Shown piece after piece: positions 39,148-47,920 of a DNA stretch of 64,000 nucleotides; within the stretch, counting starts at the first letter, position 1; each line of letters begins with the position of its first letter. The notes below the pieces were generated by a model. It saw only the letters and a list, made by a program, of their open reading frames with translations, was not told where the DNA came from and did no database searches. The DNA lies in the NCBI GenBank assembly GCA_029243605.1, contig JAQWRT010000026.1, forward strand, positions 1-64,000, in the 5' to 3' direction. The DNA is from Myxococcota bacterium (GTDB taxonomy: Bacteria > Myxococcota_A > UBA9160 > UBA4427). Made by a program: the position numbers and the translations under genes.

Positions 39148-40745
39148 AGCGCCGCTCCGATCGGGGACGGCTAATCCTGGTGGGCGCTGGCCCAGGGGAC
39201 CCCGATCTGATTACTGTGCGCGGCGCTACGGCCCTTGGCCGAGCCGACGTTGCCCTCTACGACGAATTGGCGAGCGACGAAATTCTGGACTTGCTGCCCC
39301 GCCATGCCGAACGGATCAATGTGGGCAAGCGCGGACACGATGAGCCCACTTGGTCCCAGGAGGCAATCAATGAATTGATTGCCGAACGCGCGGGGCAGGG
39401 CCAGGTGGTGGTTCGTTTGAAGGGCGGAGACCCCTTCATCTTTGGCCGAGGGGGCGAGGAGGCCTCGGCTTGCGTGGCCCGAGGGATCCCCTTCGAAGTC
39501 GTTCCTGGGGTGAGTTCCGCGCTGGCGGCGCCCGCCTACGCGGGTATCCCTCTGACCGATCGACGTTACTCGGCGTCCTTCGCGGTGGTGACCGGGCATA
39601 AGGATCCGGGCGGTGCGGCCACGGCGACTCGCTGGCGCGACTTGGCGAGGGCGGCGGATACCTTGGTCATCTTGATGGGGATGCGAAACCTGCGGTCCCT
39701 GCTGGACGAGATTGTCGCGGGGGGAACGCCGCTGGAGACTCCGGCCGCCGCGGTCATGAACGGAACTCGGGCGGAGCAACGCGTCGAGCTCGCGACCCTG
39801 GAGACCCTGGCGGACGCGGTGGAGGCAAAGGGGCTGGGCGCCCCCTCGGTGATCGTGATCGGCCAGGTCGCGGCCCTGGGCGAGACGCTGAGCTGGTGGG
39901 AATCCTCTCCCCTCTTCGGTTTGGGGGCCCTGGTGAGCCGGGCCCCTCATCAGGCCAGGGAACTGGCGGCGGCCCTCAGGGCGGCGGGGGCGATTCCCTC
40001 TTTTCGCCCGCTCATCGATCTTGTTGCGGTGGAGGATCCCGGGGAGCGGGGGGTGATCGACACGAGCCTGGGGCGTTTGGCCGACTACGACGATCTGCTC
40101 TTTACCAGCTCCAATGCCGTGCGCTTTTTCCTCCATCACGTGGAGCGACTCGGGCTGGAGAGCTCTTTGCCGGGGCTCAACGCCCGCATCCTCTGCATCG
40201 GTCCGAGTACGGCGCGGGCGGTGACGGCGGCGGGGCTCCCGGTTCATTTCATGTTGTCCGGCGGGCGAGGCGATGCCGATTCCATGCTCTCCGAGCTACT
40301 TCGCTCCCACCCGCCCACGGGCCGTCGGGTTCTGATTCCCCGTTCGGATATCGCCCGGGATGCTCTTTCCCGGGGGTTGGCGGCGGCCGGTGCCCATGTT
40401 GATGCGGTCACCCATTACCGGAATATTCGCCCGGAGGTCGATGCGGCCGCCCTGGGTGCTGACCTGATCGGGGGCGCCCTGCCGCTGCTCCCATTCACCA
40501 GCCCATCGGCGGTGGAGCACTTTGCGGAGTTGCTCGATGAGGCGGCCCGGGACGCCTGTCAGCGGTGTATCATTTCTGCCATAGGGACGACGACGGCCGC
40601 AGCACTCGAGAGCATCGGGCTACCGCCTCAGGTCGTGCCCGAGCGTCCGGATGTCCGTGGAATGGTCGAGGCGTTGGAGAATTACGTCGCGAAGGGGCGA
40701 GAGACCGGAAGTCTGCCGTCAGGCTGGGGGGAGAAGAAGAAATGA
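39144..40745 (+). CDS. cobA-hemD: bifunctional uroporphyrinogen-III C-methyltransferase / uroporphyrinogen-III synthase
   Basis: A 533-residue fusion. Residues 1-250 form SUMT (CobA), with [13 protein letters not shown] for S-adenosylmethionine, [16 protein letters not shown] and [20 protein letters not shown]. Residues of about 265-525 form HemD, with segments such as [24 protein letters not shown]-like and [11 protein letters not shown]. HemD closes hydroxymethylbilane to uroporphyrinogen III; SUMT diverts it to precorrin-2 for sirohaem or cobalamin. This fusion is common in Gram-positive and delta-type bacteria. It sits between hemC and hemB and is overlapped with both by start/stop codons. 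Confidence 0.95.
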   Translation: MKRRSDRGRLILVGAGPGDPDLITVRGATALGRADVALYDELASDEILDLLPRHAERINVGKRGHDEPTWSQEAINELIAERAGQGQVVVRLKGGDPFIFGRGGEEASACVARGIPFEVVPGVSSALAAPAYAGIPLTDRRYSASFAVVTGHKDPGGAATATRWRDLARAADTLVILMGMRNLRSLLDEIVAGGTPLETPAAAVMNGTRAEQRVELATLETLADAVEAKGLGAPSVIVIGQVAALGETLSWWESSPLFGLGALVSRAPHQARELAAALRAAGAIPSFRPLIDLVAVEDPGERGVIDTSLGRLADYDDLLFTSSNAVRFFLHHVERLGLESSLPGLNARILCIGPSTARAVTAAGLPVHFMLSGGRGDADSMLSELLRSHPPTGRRVLIPRSDIARDALSRGLAAAGAHVDAVTHYRNIRPEVDAAALGADLIGGALPLLPFTSPSAVEHFAELLDEAARDACQRCIISAIGTTTAAALESIGLPPQVVPERPDVRGMVEALENYVAKGRETGSLPSGWGEKKK

Positions 40746-41716
40746 GTTTTCCGAGAGACCGTCTGAGACGATTGCGGGGAAGTGAAACGTTGCGACGTAT
40801 GGTGGCCGAGACTCGGCTCTCTCGGGACGACCTTCTGCTCCCACTCTTTGTCGTCGAGGGGAGTGGGGTGCGAGACCCCATCGCTTCCATGCCCGGTGTT
40901 TTTCGTTTCTCCGTCGACCGGGTGGTGGAAGAAGCCCGGCGGGTCTGCGACTTGGGAGTGCCGGGAATCATGCTCTTCGGCATCCCCGACGAGAAGGACG
41001 CCCGGGGAAGCGGGGCCGACCACGCCGATGGAGTGGTTCAGAGAGCGGTTGCGGCGATCAAGTCCGAGGTGTCGGAACTCTGTGTCATTACCGATGTTTG
41101 CCTCTGTGAGTACACGGACCACGGCCATTGCGGGGTGGTGGAGGGCGAGCGCGTCTTGAATGACCCCTCGGTGGAGCGTCTGGCATTGACGGCGCTCTCT
41201 CACGCCAGGGCGGGTGCTGATATGGTGGCGCCTTCGGACATGATGGATGGCCGGGTTGCGGCGATTCGTGCGGTACTGGACGAACACGCATTCGAAGACA
41301 TTCCGATTCTTTCCTATGCAGCCAAATATTCGAGCGCTTTCTACGGACCCTTCCGGGATGCCGCGGAGAGCACGCCGCAATTTGGAGACCGCCGGGGCTA
41401 TCAGATGGATCCGGCGAATCGTCGGGAGGCGATGCGCGAGCTCCGTTCGGATTTCGAGGAGGGGGCGGATATCCTGATGGTCAAGCCAGCCTTGTCCTAT
41501 CTCGACATCATCGCCGAGGCGCGCCAATCCTTTGACCTGCCCATCGCGGCCTACCACGTTTCCGGCGAGTACTCGATGATTCAGGCCGCCGCTGCCAACG
41601 GCTGGATCGACGGAGAGCGAGCGATGCTCGAGGCGATGCTTTCGATCAAACGGGCCGGGGCGGATATTATCCTCACCTACGCGGCGGCCGATTTGGCCGC
41701 GGGTCTCAAGGCCTGA
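40742..41716 (+). CDS. hemB: delta-aminolevulinic acid dehydratase (porphobilinogen synthase) HemB
   Basis: Condenses two 5-aminolevulinates to porphobilinogen. The 324-residue protein has the catalytic-zinc cysteine motif [14 protein letters not shown], marking the Zn-dependent class, the first Schiff-base Lys in [14 protein letters not shown] and the second in [11 protein letters not shown]. The ATG overlaps the cobA-hemD stop; a longer upstream frame is a shadow of that gene. It is the last biosynthetic gene of the operon. Confidence 0.98.
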   Translation: MSFPRDRLRRLRGSETLRRMVAETRLSRDDLLLPLFVVEGSGVRDPIASMPGVFRFSVDRVVEEARRVCDLGVPGIMLFGIPDEKDARGSGADHADGVVQRAVAAIKSEVSELCVITDVCLCEYTDHGHCGVVEGERVLNDPSVERLALTALSHARAGADMVAPSDMMDGRVAAIRAVLDEHAFEDIPILSYAAKYSSAFYGPFRDAAESTPQFGDRRGYQMDPANRREAMRELRSDFEEGADILMVKPALSYLDIIAEARQSFDLPIAAYHVSGEYSMIQAAAANGWIDGERAMLEAMLSIKRAGADIILTYAAADLAAGLKA

Positions 41717-41746
41717 GCTTCTCGCCTTGCTCTGAAGGGGGCAGTC

Positions 41747-41932
41747 GTGGCTACGAGCTATAAAGTCGTCGAGTTGAGTAGCGTGGGCGAGGAAGAGATC
41801 GAAAAGACCTTGAACGAGTGGACCTCTCAAGGTTGGGCTTTCGACACCATGCAATTCGCCATGCGCGAGAGTTCCAAGCGACCCGCCATGGCGTTCCTGA
41901 CCTTTACCCGTGAGGAAGAAGAGGCGATCTAG
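41747..41932 (+). CDS. small DUF4177-like protein
   Basis: A 61-residue soluble protein beginning with GTG after GAAGGGGGCA. It reads as one beta strand (YKVVELSS), a helix (EEEIEKTLNEWTSQGW) and two strands (AFDTMQFA, MAFLTFTR), the beta-alpha-beta-beta pattern of DUF4177-type proteins. No catalytic residues are recognisable. It lies 30 bases after hemB and before a strong terminator, so it is probably part of the haem transcript; its role there is unknown. Confidence 0.65.
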   Translation: MATSYKVVELSSVGEEEIEKTLNEWTSQGWAFDTMQFAMRESSKRPAMAFLTFTREEEEAI

Positions 41933-41956
41933 CCCCAGTCCGGGCCCGCCGCTCCA

Positions 41957-42008
41957 AAACAAAGGGGCCGCCTCCCGATGCGTCGGGAAGCGGCCCCTTG
42001 TTTTCTTT
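41957..42008. terminator. bidirectional Rho-independent terminator after the haem operon
   Basis: A 10-bp outer stem (AAGGGGCCGC at 41962-41971 with GCGGCCCCTT at 41990-41999), one C-A mismatch, then a 6-bp inner stem (TCCCGA with TCGGGA) and a TGCG loop. T-rich sequence follows on the plus strand and the AAAACAAAG on the left serves the minus strand. It ends the haem operon and the convergent WS/DGAT gene. Confidence 0.93.
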
Positions 42009-42020
42009 GAGTCCTGGTGA

Positions 42021-43556
42021 TCAGGCGCTGGTGGGTTCGACCCGGTCGCCTCCCGGCAGAACGGGCTCGATCTCTTCAACCGAACTCGCGGAGGCCTCGG
42101 CCTTGGCCGACTTTTTCGCCGGCTTGGAGGCGGGCTTCTTCTTCGAATCCGAGAGCTTGACTCCAGTCGCCTGGGCGATTCGCTGAATCGTACTTCGCAC
42201 GAGGGTGACGAATTCGGCGAGGTCGGGGATGACGTCGGGGTTGGCATTGAAGCCCCAGCAGACCTTTCCGTTGTAGCTCATCAACGCGATTCCCAATCCC
42301 ATCTCGCCCAGTAGGGGAACCTGGGGAAAGAGGGAGAGGAGTTTGGCACCCTGGAGATAGAGCGGGAATTGGGGTCCCGGCACATTCGTCACGATCGAGT
42401 TGATCGGGCCACTGACCGATTGAGCGCCCAGGGAGAGCAGGCTGGCCGGAGCGGCCTCGGCGACCTTCATGATCATTTCGACGCCTAGGGCCTGGTTGGT
42501 TTCTTTCAAGTTCTGGGTGGTCTCGTGAATGCGCTTGAGCTGGAGCAAGGGGTCGGCTTCATCGATGGGGAGCCCAATGACCCAGGACGAGACCCGGTTG
42601 CCCATCTTGCCCTTTTCTTCTTCCTTGCGGATGCTGACCGGCGCCGAAATTTTGAATTCGAGATCTTCCGGGCGCGCACCCCGCATCTTGAGAAAGTCGC
42701 GAACGGCTCCCGTCACGATGGTAAGAACCACATCGTTGACCGAGCAGTCGAGTCCCTTGCGCAGGGCCTTGATGTCCGCGAGGGGCGTCTCCAGCCAGTC
42801 AAATTTTCGGTGCGGGCTGGGCGGCCCATTCATCGGGGTAGGGCTGGCCTTGAGTCCTTGGCCCAGGGTTTGCCAGAGGATCTTGGCCCGAGACGTAACT
42901 TCCGTGGCCAGGTCTTCGGTCTCGGCGACGAACGCGTTCACCCCCTTGAGAATCTGGAGAGGCAGGCTCGTCCGTCTCAGGACTTCGTCTCGCAGGAGTT
43001 CAGAGTTCGGCGGTGCCGGTCGGGGCACGAAATTCGGTGCTTCGACGATCTTGGGGGAAGGGTCGTCGGACATCATGATCTGGGCAATACCGACCCCCGA
43101 AGCGCCGTCGATCATGCAGTGATGAATCTTGGTGATGACTGCGAAGCGATCGTTCTCGAGTCCCTCGACGATCCACGTCTCCCAGAGGGGTCGAGTTCGA
43201 TCGAGGGGCTGGGCCATGATGCGCGCGGAGAGCCTCTTGAGTTGGTCCTCGGTTCCGGGTTGGGGAAGCGCCGTGTGGCGCACGTGGTACTCGAGGCTGA
43301 AGTGTCGATCATCGACCCAGACGGCGTGGTTTTCGAAGGGGATGAAATGCAGCTTCTGGCGATAGCGCGGGATCAGGTGGAGGTAGCTCTCGGTGGCACG
43401 CTTGATCCTGTCGAAATCGATGCCCCCATTTTCACTTTTCAGCGCGGCGGCTTCGTAGATCAAGGTCGAAGAGACGTGCATGTGGCAGTTGGGAGTCTCC
43501 ATCAAGAGAAAGCTGTTGTCTTGGGCGGAGAGTCGGTCCGAATACGTTTTGGTCAT
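42021..43556 (-). CDS. wax ester synthase/acyl-CoA:diacylglycerol acyltransferase (WS/DGAT)
   Basis: Esterifies fatty alcohols or diacylglycerol with acyl-CoA to make neutral storage lipids. The 511-residue protein has the acyltransferase motif HHxxxDG as KIHHCMIDGASG and PLDRTRPLWETWIVEG upstream of it, plus the C-terminal VTNVPGPQFPLYL and SYNGKVCWGFNANP segments. The tail past about 470 is Lys/Ala/Ser-rich low complexity. ATG follows AGAGGAAAAA. An upstream candidate promoter is described separately. The luciferase-like oxidoreductase and ABC1 kinase genes lie behind it on the same strand. Confidence 0.92.
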   Translation of the reverse strand: MTKTYSDRLSAQDNSFLLMETPNCHMHVSSTLIYEAAALKSENGGIDFDRIKRATESYLHLIPRYRQKLHFIPFENHAVWVDDRHFSLEYHVRHTALPQPGTEDQLKRLSARIMAQPLDRTRPLWETWIVEGLENDRFAVITKIHHCMIDGASGVGIAQIMMSDDPSPKIVEAPNFVPRPAPPNSELLRDEVLRRTSLPLQILKGVNAFVAETEDLATEVTSRAKILWQTLGQGLKASPTPMNGPPSPHRKFDWLETPLADIKALRKGLDCSVNDVVLTIVTGAVRDFLKMRGARPEDLEFKISAPVSIRKEEEKGKMGNRVSSWVIGLPIDEADPLLQLKRIHETTQNLKETNQALGVEMIMKVAEAAPASLLSLGAQSVSGPINSIVTNVPGPQFPLYLQGAKLLSLFPQVPLLGEMGLGIALMSYNGKVCWGFNANPDVIPDLAEFVTLVRSTIQRIAQATGVKLSDSKKKPASKPAKKSAKAEASASSVEEIEPVLPGGDRVEPTSA

Positions 43557-43811
43557 TTTTTCCTCTATTCCTGTGGGTCCGTTTCCCTCGGCTAAGCCGC
43601 TCGTGAAAGAGGTCTTCCCAAGGGTTGCGGGTGTTCTGCCCGAGTCGCCCGGGCCACTCGACTTACCGCCCCTAGGGCAGATAAGTGTGGGAAATCAGAG
43701 TGGACGGGGATGGGTTGGAAGGGTTGTGTTTGGGGCCGGCCGCGGCGTCCAGAGGAAAGAGTGGGAAGCGGGTAAGGAATCTGAAGCCGCCTCCCCAGGC
43801 GAGAACTTCCT

Positions 43812-43835
43812 CGCTCGCGGGGTTTTATGCGAGCG
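43812..43835 (-). promoter_or_regulatory. inverted repeat at the predicted WS/DGAT transcription start
   Basis: CGCTCGC, ten bases, GCGAGCG: a perfect 7-bp dyad. It lies just downstream of the candidate -10 and overlaps the expected start of transcription, a place for a repressor operator or a 5' RNA hairpin. Confidence 0.35.
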
Positions 43836-43837
43836 GC

Positions 43838-43865
43838 AGTCTAACCGAGGCCCTACCCGCGTCAA
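43838..43865 (-). promoter_or_regulatory. candidate sigma70 promoter for the WS/DGAT gene
   Basis: On the minus strand, TTGACG (complement of 43860-43865), 16 bases, then TAGACT (complement of 43838-43843). Its shape closely matches the groESL promoter predicted in this window (TTGACC-N16-TAGATT). The leader to the start codon would be about 275 bases. Confidence 0.35.
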
Positions 43866-43936
43866 TCTAAAACGGTGTAATGCAGCAACGCGATGCACTT
43901 AGGAACGCGTGGCTTGGGAATTATGCAGCGATACTT

Positions 43937-44989
43937 TCAATTGATGGCCGGGAGCACCTCGGCGGCCAGTTGTTCCAGAGAAGCGATGCGTTCGCTCTCG
44001 TCGGCTCCTGGTACCTGGGGGCGAACCACAAGCAGGTTCATCCTCAAGGTTTCCGCGTACTCCGCGAGACGTTCCTGCACGGCCTGGGAACTGCCGACGA
44101 TGACACGCTCGCTGGCTGGGGCGGCTACGGCGCGTGCCACGGCGGCGGGCAGTTTGGCGGTTGAGCCCCCCGGTCGCCCCTCTCCTTCGATTGCATCCAT
44201 GACTCGGCGGCAGGCCGCGGGGTTGTCCGAGACAAAAACCGTACGCATGATCGGACTTACCCAGCGACCGGGTGCGGAGGCCTCGCCCATAGCCTCCCGG
44301 TAGCGAGAAAGATTCTCACGAATTTGTGCAAACGTTTCGATTGGGGAGGCGAGATAGGGAAGCCCCCTTCGAGCGGCTTGGGCCAACCCCTTGGGCCCGA
44401 ATGCGGCCACGGCCAGGGGGGGGTGGGGGGACTGATAGGGCGGAGGGATTCGCGTTGGCGCGGCTTCGCGCATGGATTCGAAGAGCGTGCCCTTCAGGCT
44501 GACCTCTTCTTCTCGCCATGCCGCAAGGATCAGGTCGAGTGCGGCGTCGAAACGCTGGCGCTTGGTCGCCTGATCGATGCCGAAGGCCGAGAAAAGGGGC
44601 GCCCGGAAACCCCGCCCCAACCCCACGATCACCCTTCCTCGGGAGAGGCGGTCGAGAGAGGCGATCTCTTCGGCGATTCGCAGGGGGTTGTGGATGGGGA
44701 TCAGGAGCGACGTCGTCGCCAGTCGGATCTTTTTGGTGTGCGTCGCCAGGGCCGCGAGGGCGAGCAGCGGCGATGTATTGCCCCCTTGGGCGAAATGCAT
44801 TTCGGGCATCCAAACCGAGTGAAGCCCGGCCCGGTCTGCTCGTTCCACCCAGTTCCTCGCCGCCTCCCACTCCAGGGTGTTGGACGAGCCGCCCACCGAA
44901 ATTCCCAAGCGCAAGCCGTCGATGCCCCAATGCTCAAGGGCTTGCGTCCGGGTGGCGCCCGGCGCTTTATGGACGACCGGATTATTCAT
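43937..44989 (-). CDS. LLM class (luciferase-like) flavin-dependent oxidoreductase
   Basis: A 350-residue TIM-barrel enzyme of the bacterial luciferase/F420-dependent superfamily. Recognisable parts are the N-terminal LRLGISVGGSSNTLEW, SVWMPEMHF, LALAALATHTKKIRLATTSL, and the phosphate-region ASLDRLSRGRVIVGLGRGF. It may use FMN or F420; the sequence does not decide. The start lies inside the last codons of the ABC1-kinase gene (8-base overlap), so the two are translationally coupled. Confidence 0.88.
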   Translation of the reverse strand: MNNPVVHKAPGATRTQALEHWGIDGLRLGISVGGSSNTLEWEAARNWVERADRAGLHSVWMPEMHFAQGGNTSPLLALAALATHTKKIRLATTSLLIPIHNPLRIAEEIASLDRLSRGRVIVGLGRGFRAPLFSAFGIDQATKRQRFDAALDLILAAWREEEVSLKGTLFESMREAAPTRIPPPYQSPHPPLAVAAFGPKGLAQAARRGLPYLASPIETFAQIRENLSRYREAMGEASAPGRWVSPIMRTVFVSDNPAACRRVMDAIEGEGRPGGSTAKLPAAVARAVAAPASERVIVGSSQAVQERLAEYAETLRMNLLVVRPQVPGADESERIASLEQLAAEVLPAIN

Positions 44990-46343
44990 GCGAATTCCTT
45001 CCCGAGGCTTCCCTGGGTGAAACTCCGAGTGCGTAGGGGAGAATCGTCTCGAGCATATCGAGTTTGGCTCCCAGTGTTTGGCCGAGTCCCGAGAGGAGCC
45101 CGATCACGCGACCGAGGAGGATCAGGTGCTCGGGCACCCGGACCACGGGGTTTTCCCGAATCAGCCGGGGCAGTTCTTCTCCTGCTTCGCGCACGACTTC
45201 GGGGTCGACGTAGGTCTGGTTGCGCAGTCGCTTGGCCATATCGAGGAGGATCCATGCGATGGACTGAAGAGCTTCGGCAGAATTCGTTCGGGTTTTGAAG
45301 CCGAGCTTGACCAGCGCGTTTCCCATGGCTTTGGCATCGCCCTGGAGCAGCGCCCCGGCGAACTGGACGGTGCTCTGTCGAAAGGCCGGCGGCAATTCTT
45401 TGGCGAGTCCAAAGTCGAGAAAGACGACGGTTGCCGGGCAATCGTCTTCTCCTGGAGGGAGGACCATGAGATTGCCGGGGTGGGGATCGGCATGGAAGAA
45501 GCCTTCGACCAGGATCTGTTCGCAGTAGGCTTCGAGAAGGGTCTGCATCACGGAACTGGGTTCGATGCCAGCTCGCTCGAGAGCGGAGCGATCGCTGATC
45601 TTGATGCCTTCGACGAAATCACTCACGAGGACCCGGGTCGTCGTTAAATCCCAATGAATCTGGGGAACGCTGAGATCTGCCCGTCCCTCGAAAAAGCCCG
45701 CGACGCGCTCGGCGTTGATGCCCTCGCTACAGAAGTCGAGCTCCCTGGGCATGTGCTCCGAGAGTTCACCGATCAGGGGCATGAGGTCGAAGCCGCGCTC
45801 AATAACCCCCACGGCTCGGAAAAGGGCACGCAGGTTCGAGAGATCCGAATGGACGAGGTCGCGAATTTCGGGATATTGCACTTTGACCGCCACGTCCCGG
45901 CCATCCTGGAGCTTCGCCCGGTGAACCTGGGCGAGGGAAGCCGAGGCCACGCTCTGCTCATCGAACTCGGAAAATGCCTCGCTCAGGGGCATCCCGAGTT
46001 CGCGCTCCACTACGGCCCGGATCTCGGAGAAGGGGCGAGCCGGGACCCTGTCCTGGAGCTTGGAAAGCACCTCGATGTATTCCGGCGGCAACACGTCCGA
46101 ACGCGAGCCGATGAACTGGCATCCCTTGAGCACCAGGCCGCGCAATTCGACGGCCAGCTTGAAGATGGCCTCGGCCGAGCGCCGGTTGAAACGGCTCCAT
46201 CGCGCCTTCATCTCCTGGGGGGGCACGCGCCGGGCGGCCCATTGGTTGGCCTTGATGCCCAGGTAGATCCGGCCGAAGGTCGAAGCGATTCGACGAGCAC
46301 GATGAGCCTGATCTGCGAGCAATCGAATCCTGGACCGAGCCAT
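44982..46343 (-). CDS. ABC1/UbiB-family atypical kinase
   Basis: A 453-residue member of the ABC1/UbiB/COQ8 family, which supports quinone biosynthesis or lipid handling. The Ala-rich nucleotide loop (SVASASLAQVHRAKL), the catalytic Lys (VAVKVQYPE), the HADPHPGNLMV loop and the metal DFG-like FLDFGLAKE are all present. The N-terminal KxGQ signature reads LKGCQF, with Cys in place of the usual Gly. The ATG at 46343 follows GGAGGCGG; the longer frame to 46853 is antisense to the CBS gene. It is co-transcribed with the LLM gene. Whether it serves a quinone pathway is unproven. Confidence 0.88.
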   Translation of the reverse strand: MARSRIRLLADQAHRARRIASTFGRIYLGIKANQWAARRVPPQEMKARWSRFNRRSAEAIFKLAVELRGLVLKGCQFIGSRSDVLPPEYIEVLSKLQDRVPARPFSEIRAVVERELGMPLSEAFSEFDEQSVASASLAQVHRAKLQDGRDVAVKVQYPEIRDLVHSDLSNLRALFRAVGVIERGFDLMPLIGELSEHMPRELDFCSEGINAERVAGFFEGRADLSVPQIHWDLTTTRVLVSDFVEGIKISDRSALERAGIEPSSVMQTLLEAYCEQILVEGFFHADPHPGNLMVLPPGEDDCPATVVFLDFGLAKELPPAFRQSTVQFAGALLQGDAKAMGNALVKLGFKTRTNSAEALQSIAWILLDMAKRLRNQTYVDPEVVREAGEELPRLIRENPVVRVPEHLILLGRVIGLLSGLGQTLGAKLDMLETILPYALGVSPREASGRNSHE

Positions 46344-46458
46344 GACCGCCTCCAAGGCCAATCTACCCCAACCCGAGGCGGGTCGGGGAAGGCCTCGGTT
46401 TGAGAGTTCGTATGTTTTTCGCTTCACGGGCCCCCCGTTCTTCGCGTATGGTGATCGT

Positions 46459-46869
46459 ATGAGGGAAGTCGGCGAAATTATGACCCCCCGGGTGGTTGCG
46501 ATTGGGGCACAGGATCGGCTCCTGACGGTTGAGGACATCATGACCCTGGGGCGGTTGCGGCATCTGCCGGTGGTGCGCTCGGGGCAGCTCGTCGGGGTGA
46601 TTTCCGAGAGCGATCTCCTGCGTGCCTCGCCCTCCTGCCTCGAACTCCAGGATGTGGATGAGCGCCGGAATTTCCTGAATTCCATCGAGGTATGGCAGGC
46701 GATGTCGAGCCCCCCCATCGTGATCGACGCGAAGGCCTCGCTTTTTCGTGCCGCAGATCTGATGCTCAAGAGGGAGATCGGCTGCTTGCCGGTGACCGAC
46801 GACTCGGGAGAAATGCGAGGCATGCTCAGCCGAGAGGATGTCCTCGCGAGCATGTCGGGAAGGGGCTGA
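46459..46869 (+). CDS. CBS-domain-pair protein
   Basis: A 136-residue protein made of two CBS motifs (MTPRVVAIGAQDRLLTVEDIM ... GVISESDLL; PIVIDAKASLFRAADLMLKRE ... GMLSREDVL). Such modules bind adenine nucleotides and report energy status. There is no output domain. The start at ATG 46459 gives the standard MREVGEIMTP opening. It diverges from the ABC1-kinase gene with about 115 bases between starts. Confidence 0.87.
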   Translation: MREVGEIMTPRVVAIGAQDRLLTVEDIMTLGRLRHLPVVRSGQLVGVISESDLLRASPSCLELQDVDERRNFLNSIEVWQAMSSPPIVIDAKASLFRAADLMLKREIGCLPVTDDSGEMRGMLSREDVLASMSGRG

Positions 46870-47088
46870 ACCCCTGCGGGACGAGTTCAGTAAGGGGCGG
46901 CTCTGCCCGGACCGCCAAATTGCGCCTCCCTCCGGGGTATCGTATCCTACGGGGATCCGATCCAACCCCTCTGAGCGTCAGCCCGGGGGGCGGTGGGGCG
47001 CAGCCGGTACCCACTCGGCGGGCTCCTCGGGGAATTTGAGACCATTCAATTGGCGGGCCGGGCCAACCGGACCCAAGGCGAGGGCGAA

Positions 47089-47910
47089 ATGACCGACACG
47101 ATTCTGGTAGCAACCGACGGTTCCGCAGACGGCAACGCAGCAGAGCGGCTGGGCGTGAGCCTGGCGGGTCGCCTGCAATGCCGAGCCACGGGTATCACCG
47201 TGATCGAGGACGCCCGGGTGCAGATCCCCGACAGCCCCGGTCTGACGCTCCCTCCCTATCCCGAGCCCGACCTGACCGCTTATTTCCGCGCCCGGGCCGA
47301 CGCCCTGGCGGCCCGATTTGCCGAGCGAGCCCGAGTCGAGGGGCTGGACGCGGGCTGCGAGATCGCCCAGGGGCGCGCGGACGATCGCATCGTCGAGAAG
47401 GCCCAGAGCTTCGATCTCCTGGTGATTGGCCGTGACGGCCGGCCGGCGGACGCCAAGGGAGCGCTGATCGGTTCGACCACCGAGTCGGTCATCCGAAAAA
47501 CTTCGCGTTCCACCGTGGTGGTTCCCTTCGGGGCTTCGCTATCCGGACCCATCGTTCTGGGCTTCGACGGTTCGCCGGGGTCACGCATCGCGGCGGCGAC
47601 GGCGGTGGAGTTGGCCAATAAGTTGGGCGAGTCGATTCACGTTTTCGTCGATTCCAAGGACAAGGGCCGGGCGGTCGCGCGTTTCGAAGAGGTACGGCAA
47701 TTGCTCTCCGGGCTTGCCCAGCCCATCCGGGAGACCTCTTCGACCCTGGGTCGGCCCGATGTCAAGATCGTCGATACCGCTCGGGAAGCGGGGGCGGGCC
47801 TGATCGTCATGGGCGCGTACGGCCGCAACCGGATCACCGATTATTTCCTCGGCAGCAACGCTGCGGCCGTGGTGCGTACCGCGCCGGTCTCCGTCCTGCT
47901 CGCCCGCTAG
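47089..47910 (+). CDS. tandem universal stress protein (UspA family)
   Basis: A 273-residue protein of two Usp domains. The second has the ATP-binding GxxGx9GS motif (GAYGRNRITDYFLGSN), and the first a near match (GRDGRPADAKGALIGS). Tandem Usp proteins of this size dimerise within the chain. The ATG at 47089 follows GCGAGGGCG; a frame extending upstream to 46993 is not conserved. Expression is usually raised under growth arrest, but no regulatory site was seen. Confidence 0.9.
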   Translation: MTDTILVATDGSADGNAAERLGVSLAGRLQCRATGITVIEDARVQIPDSPGLTLPPYPEPDLTAYFRARADALAARFAERARVEGLDAGCEIAQGRADDRIVEKAQSFDLLVIGRDGRPADAKGALIGSTTESVIRKTSRSTVVVPFGASLSGPIVLGFDGSPGSRIAAATAVELANKLGESIHVFVDSKDKGRAVARFEEVRQLLSGLAQPIRETSSTLGRPDVKIVDTAREAGAGLIVMGAYGRNRITDYFLGSNAAAVVRTAPVSVLLAR

Positions 47911-47920
47911 AGGCGGCAGC

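Larger units (their letters stand above)
43557..43936. other. long leader between the LLM oxidoreductase gene and the WS/DGAT gene
   Basis: A 380-base gap on a strand where both flanking genes point the same way. It holds a candidate minus-strand promoter and an inverted repeat (listed separately) near 43812-43865. The remaining 250 bases up to the WS/DGAT start show no convincing gene or terminator, so the predicted 5' leader is long. Confidence 0.4.

Noticed and set aside
40682-42247. 521-codon minus-strand frame across hemB and the terminator
   Set aside because: It reads through a strong terminator and is antisense to hemB.
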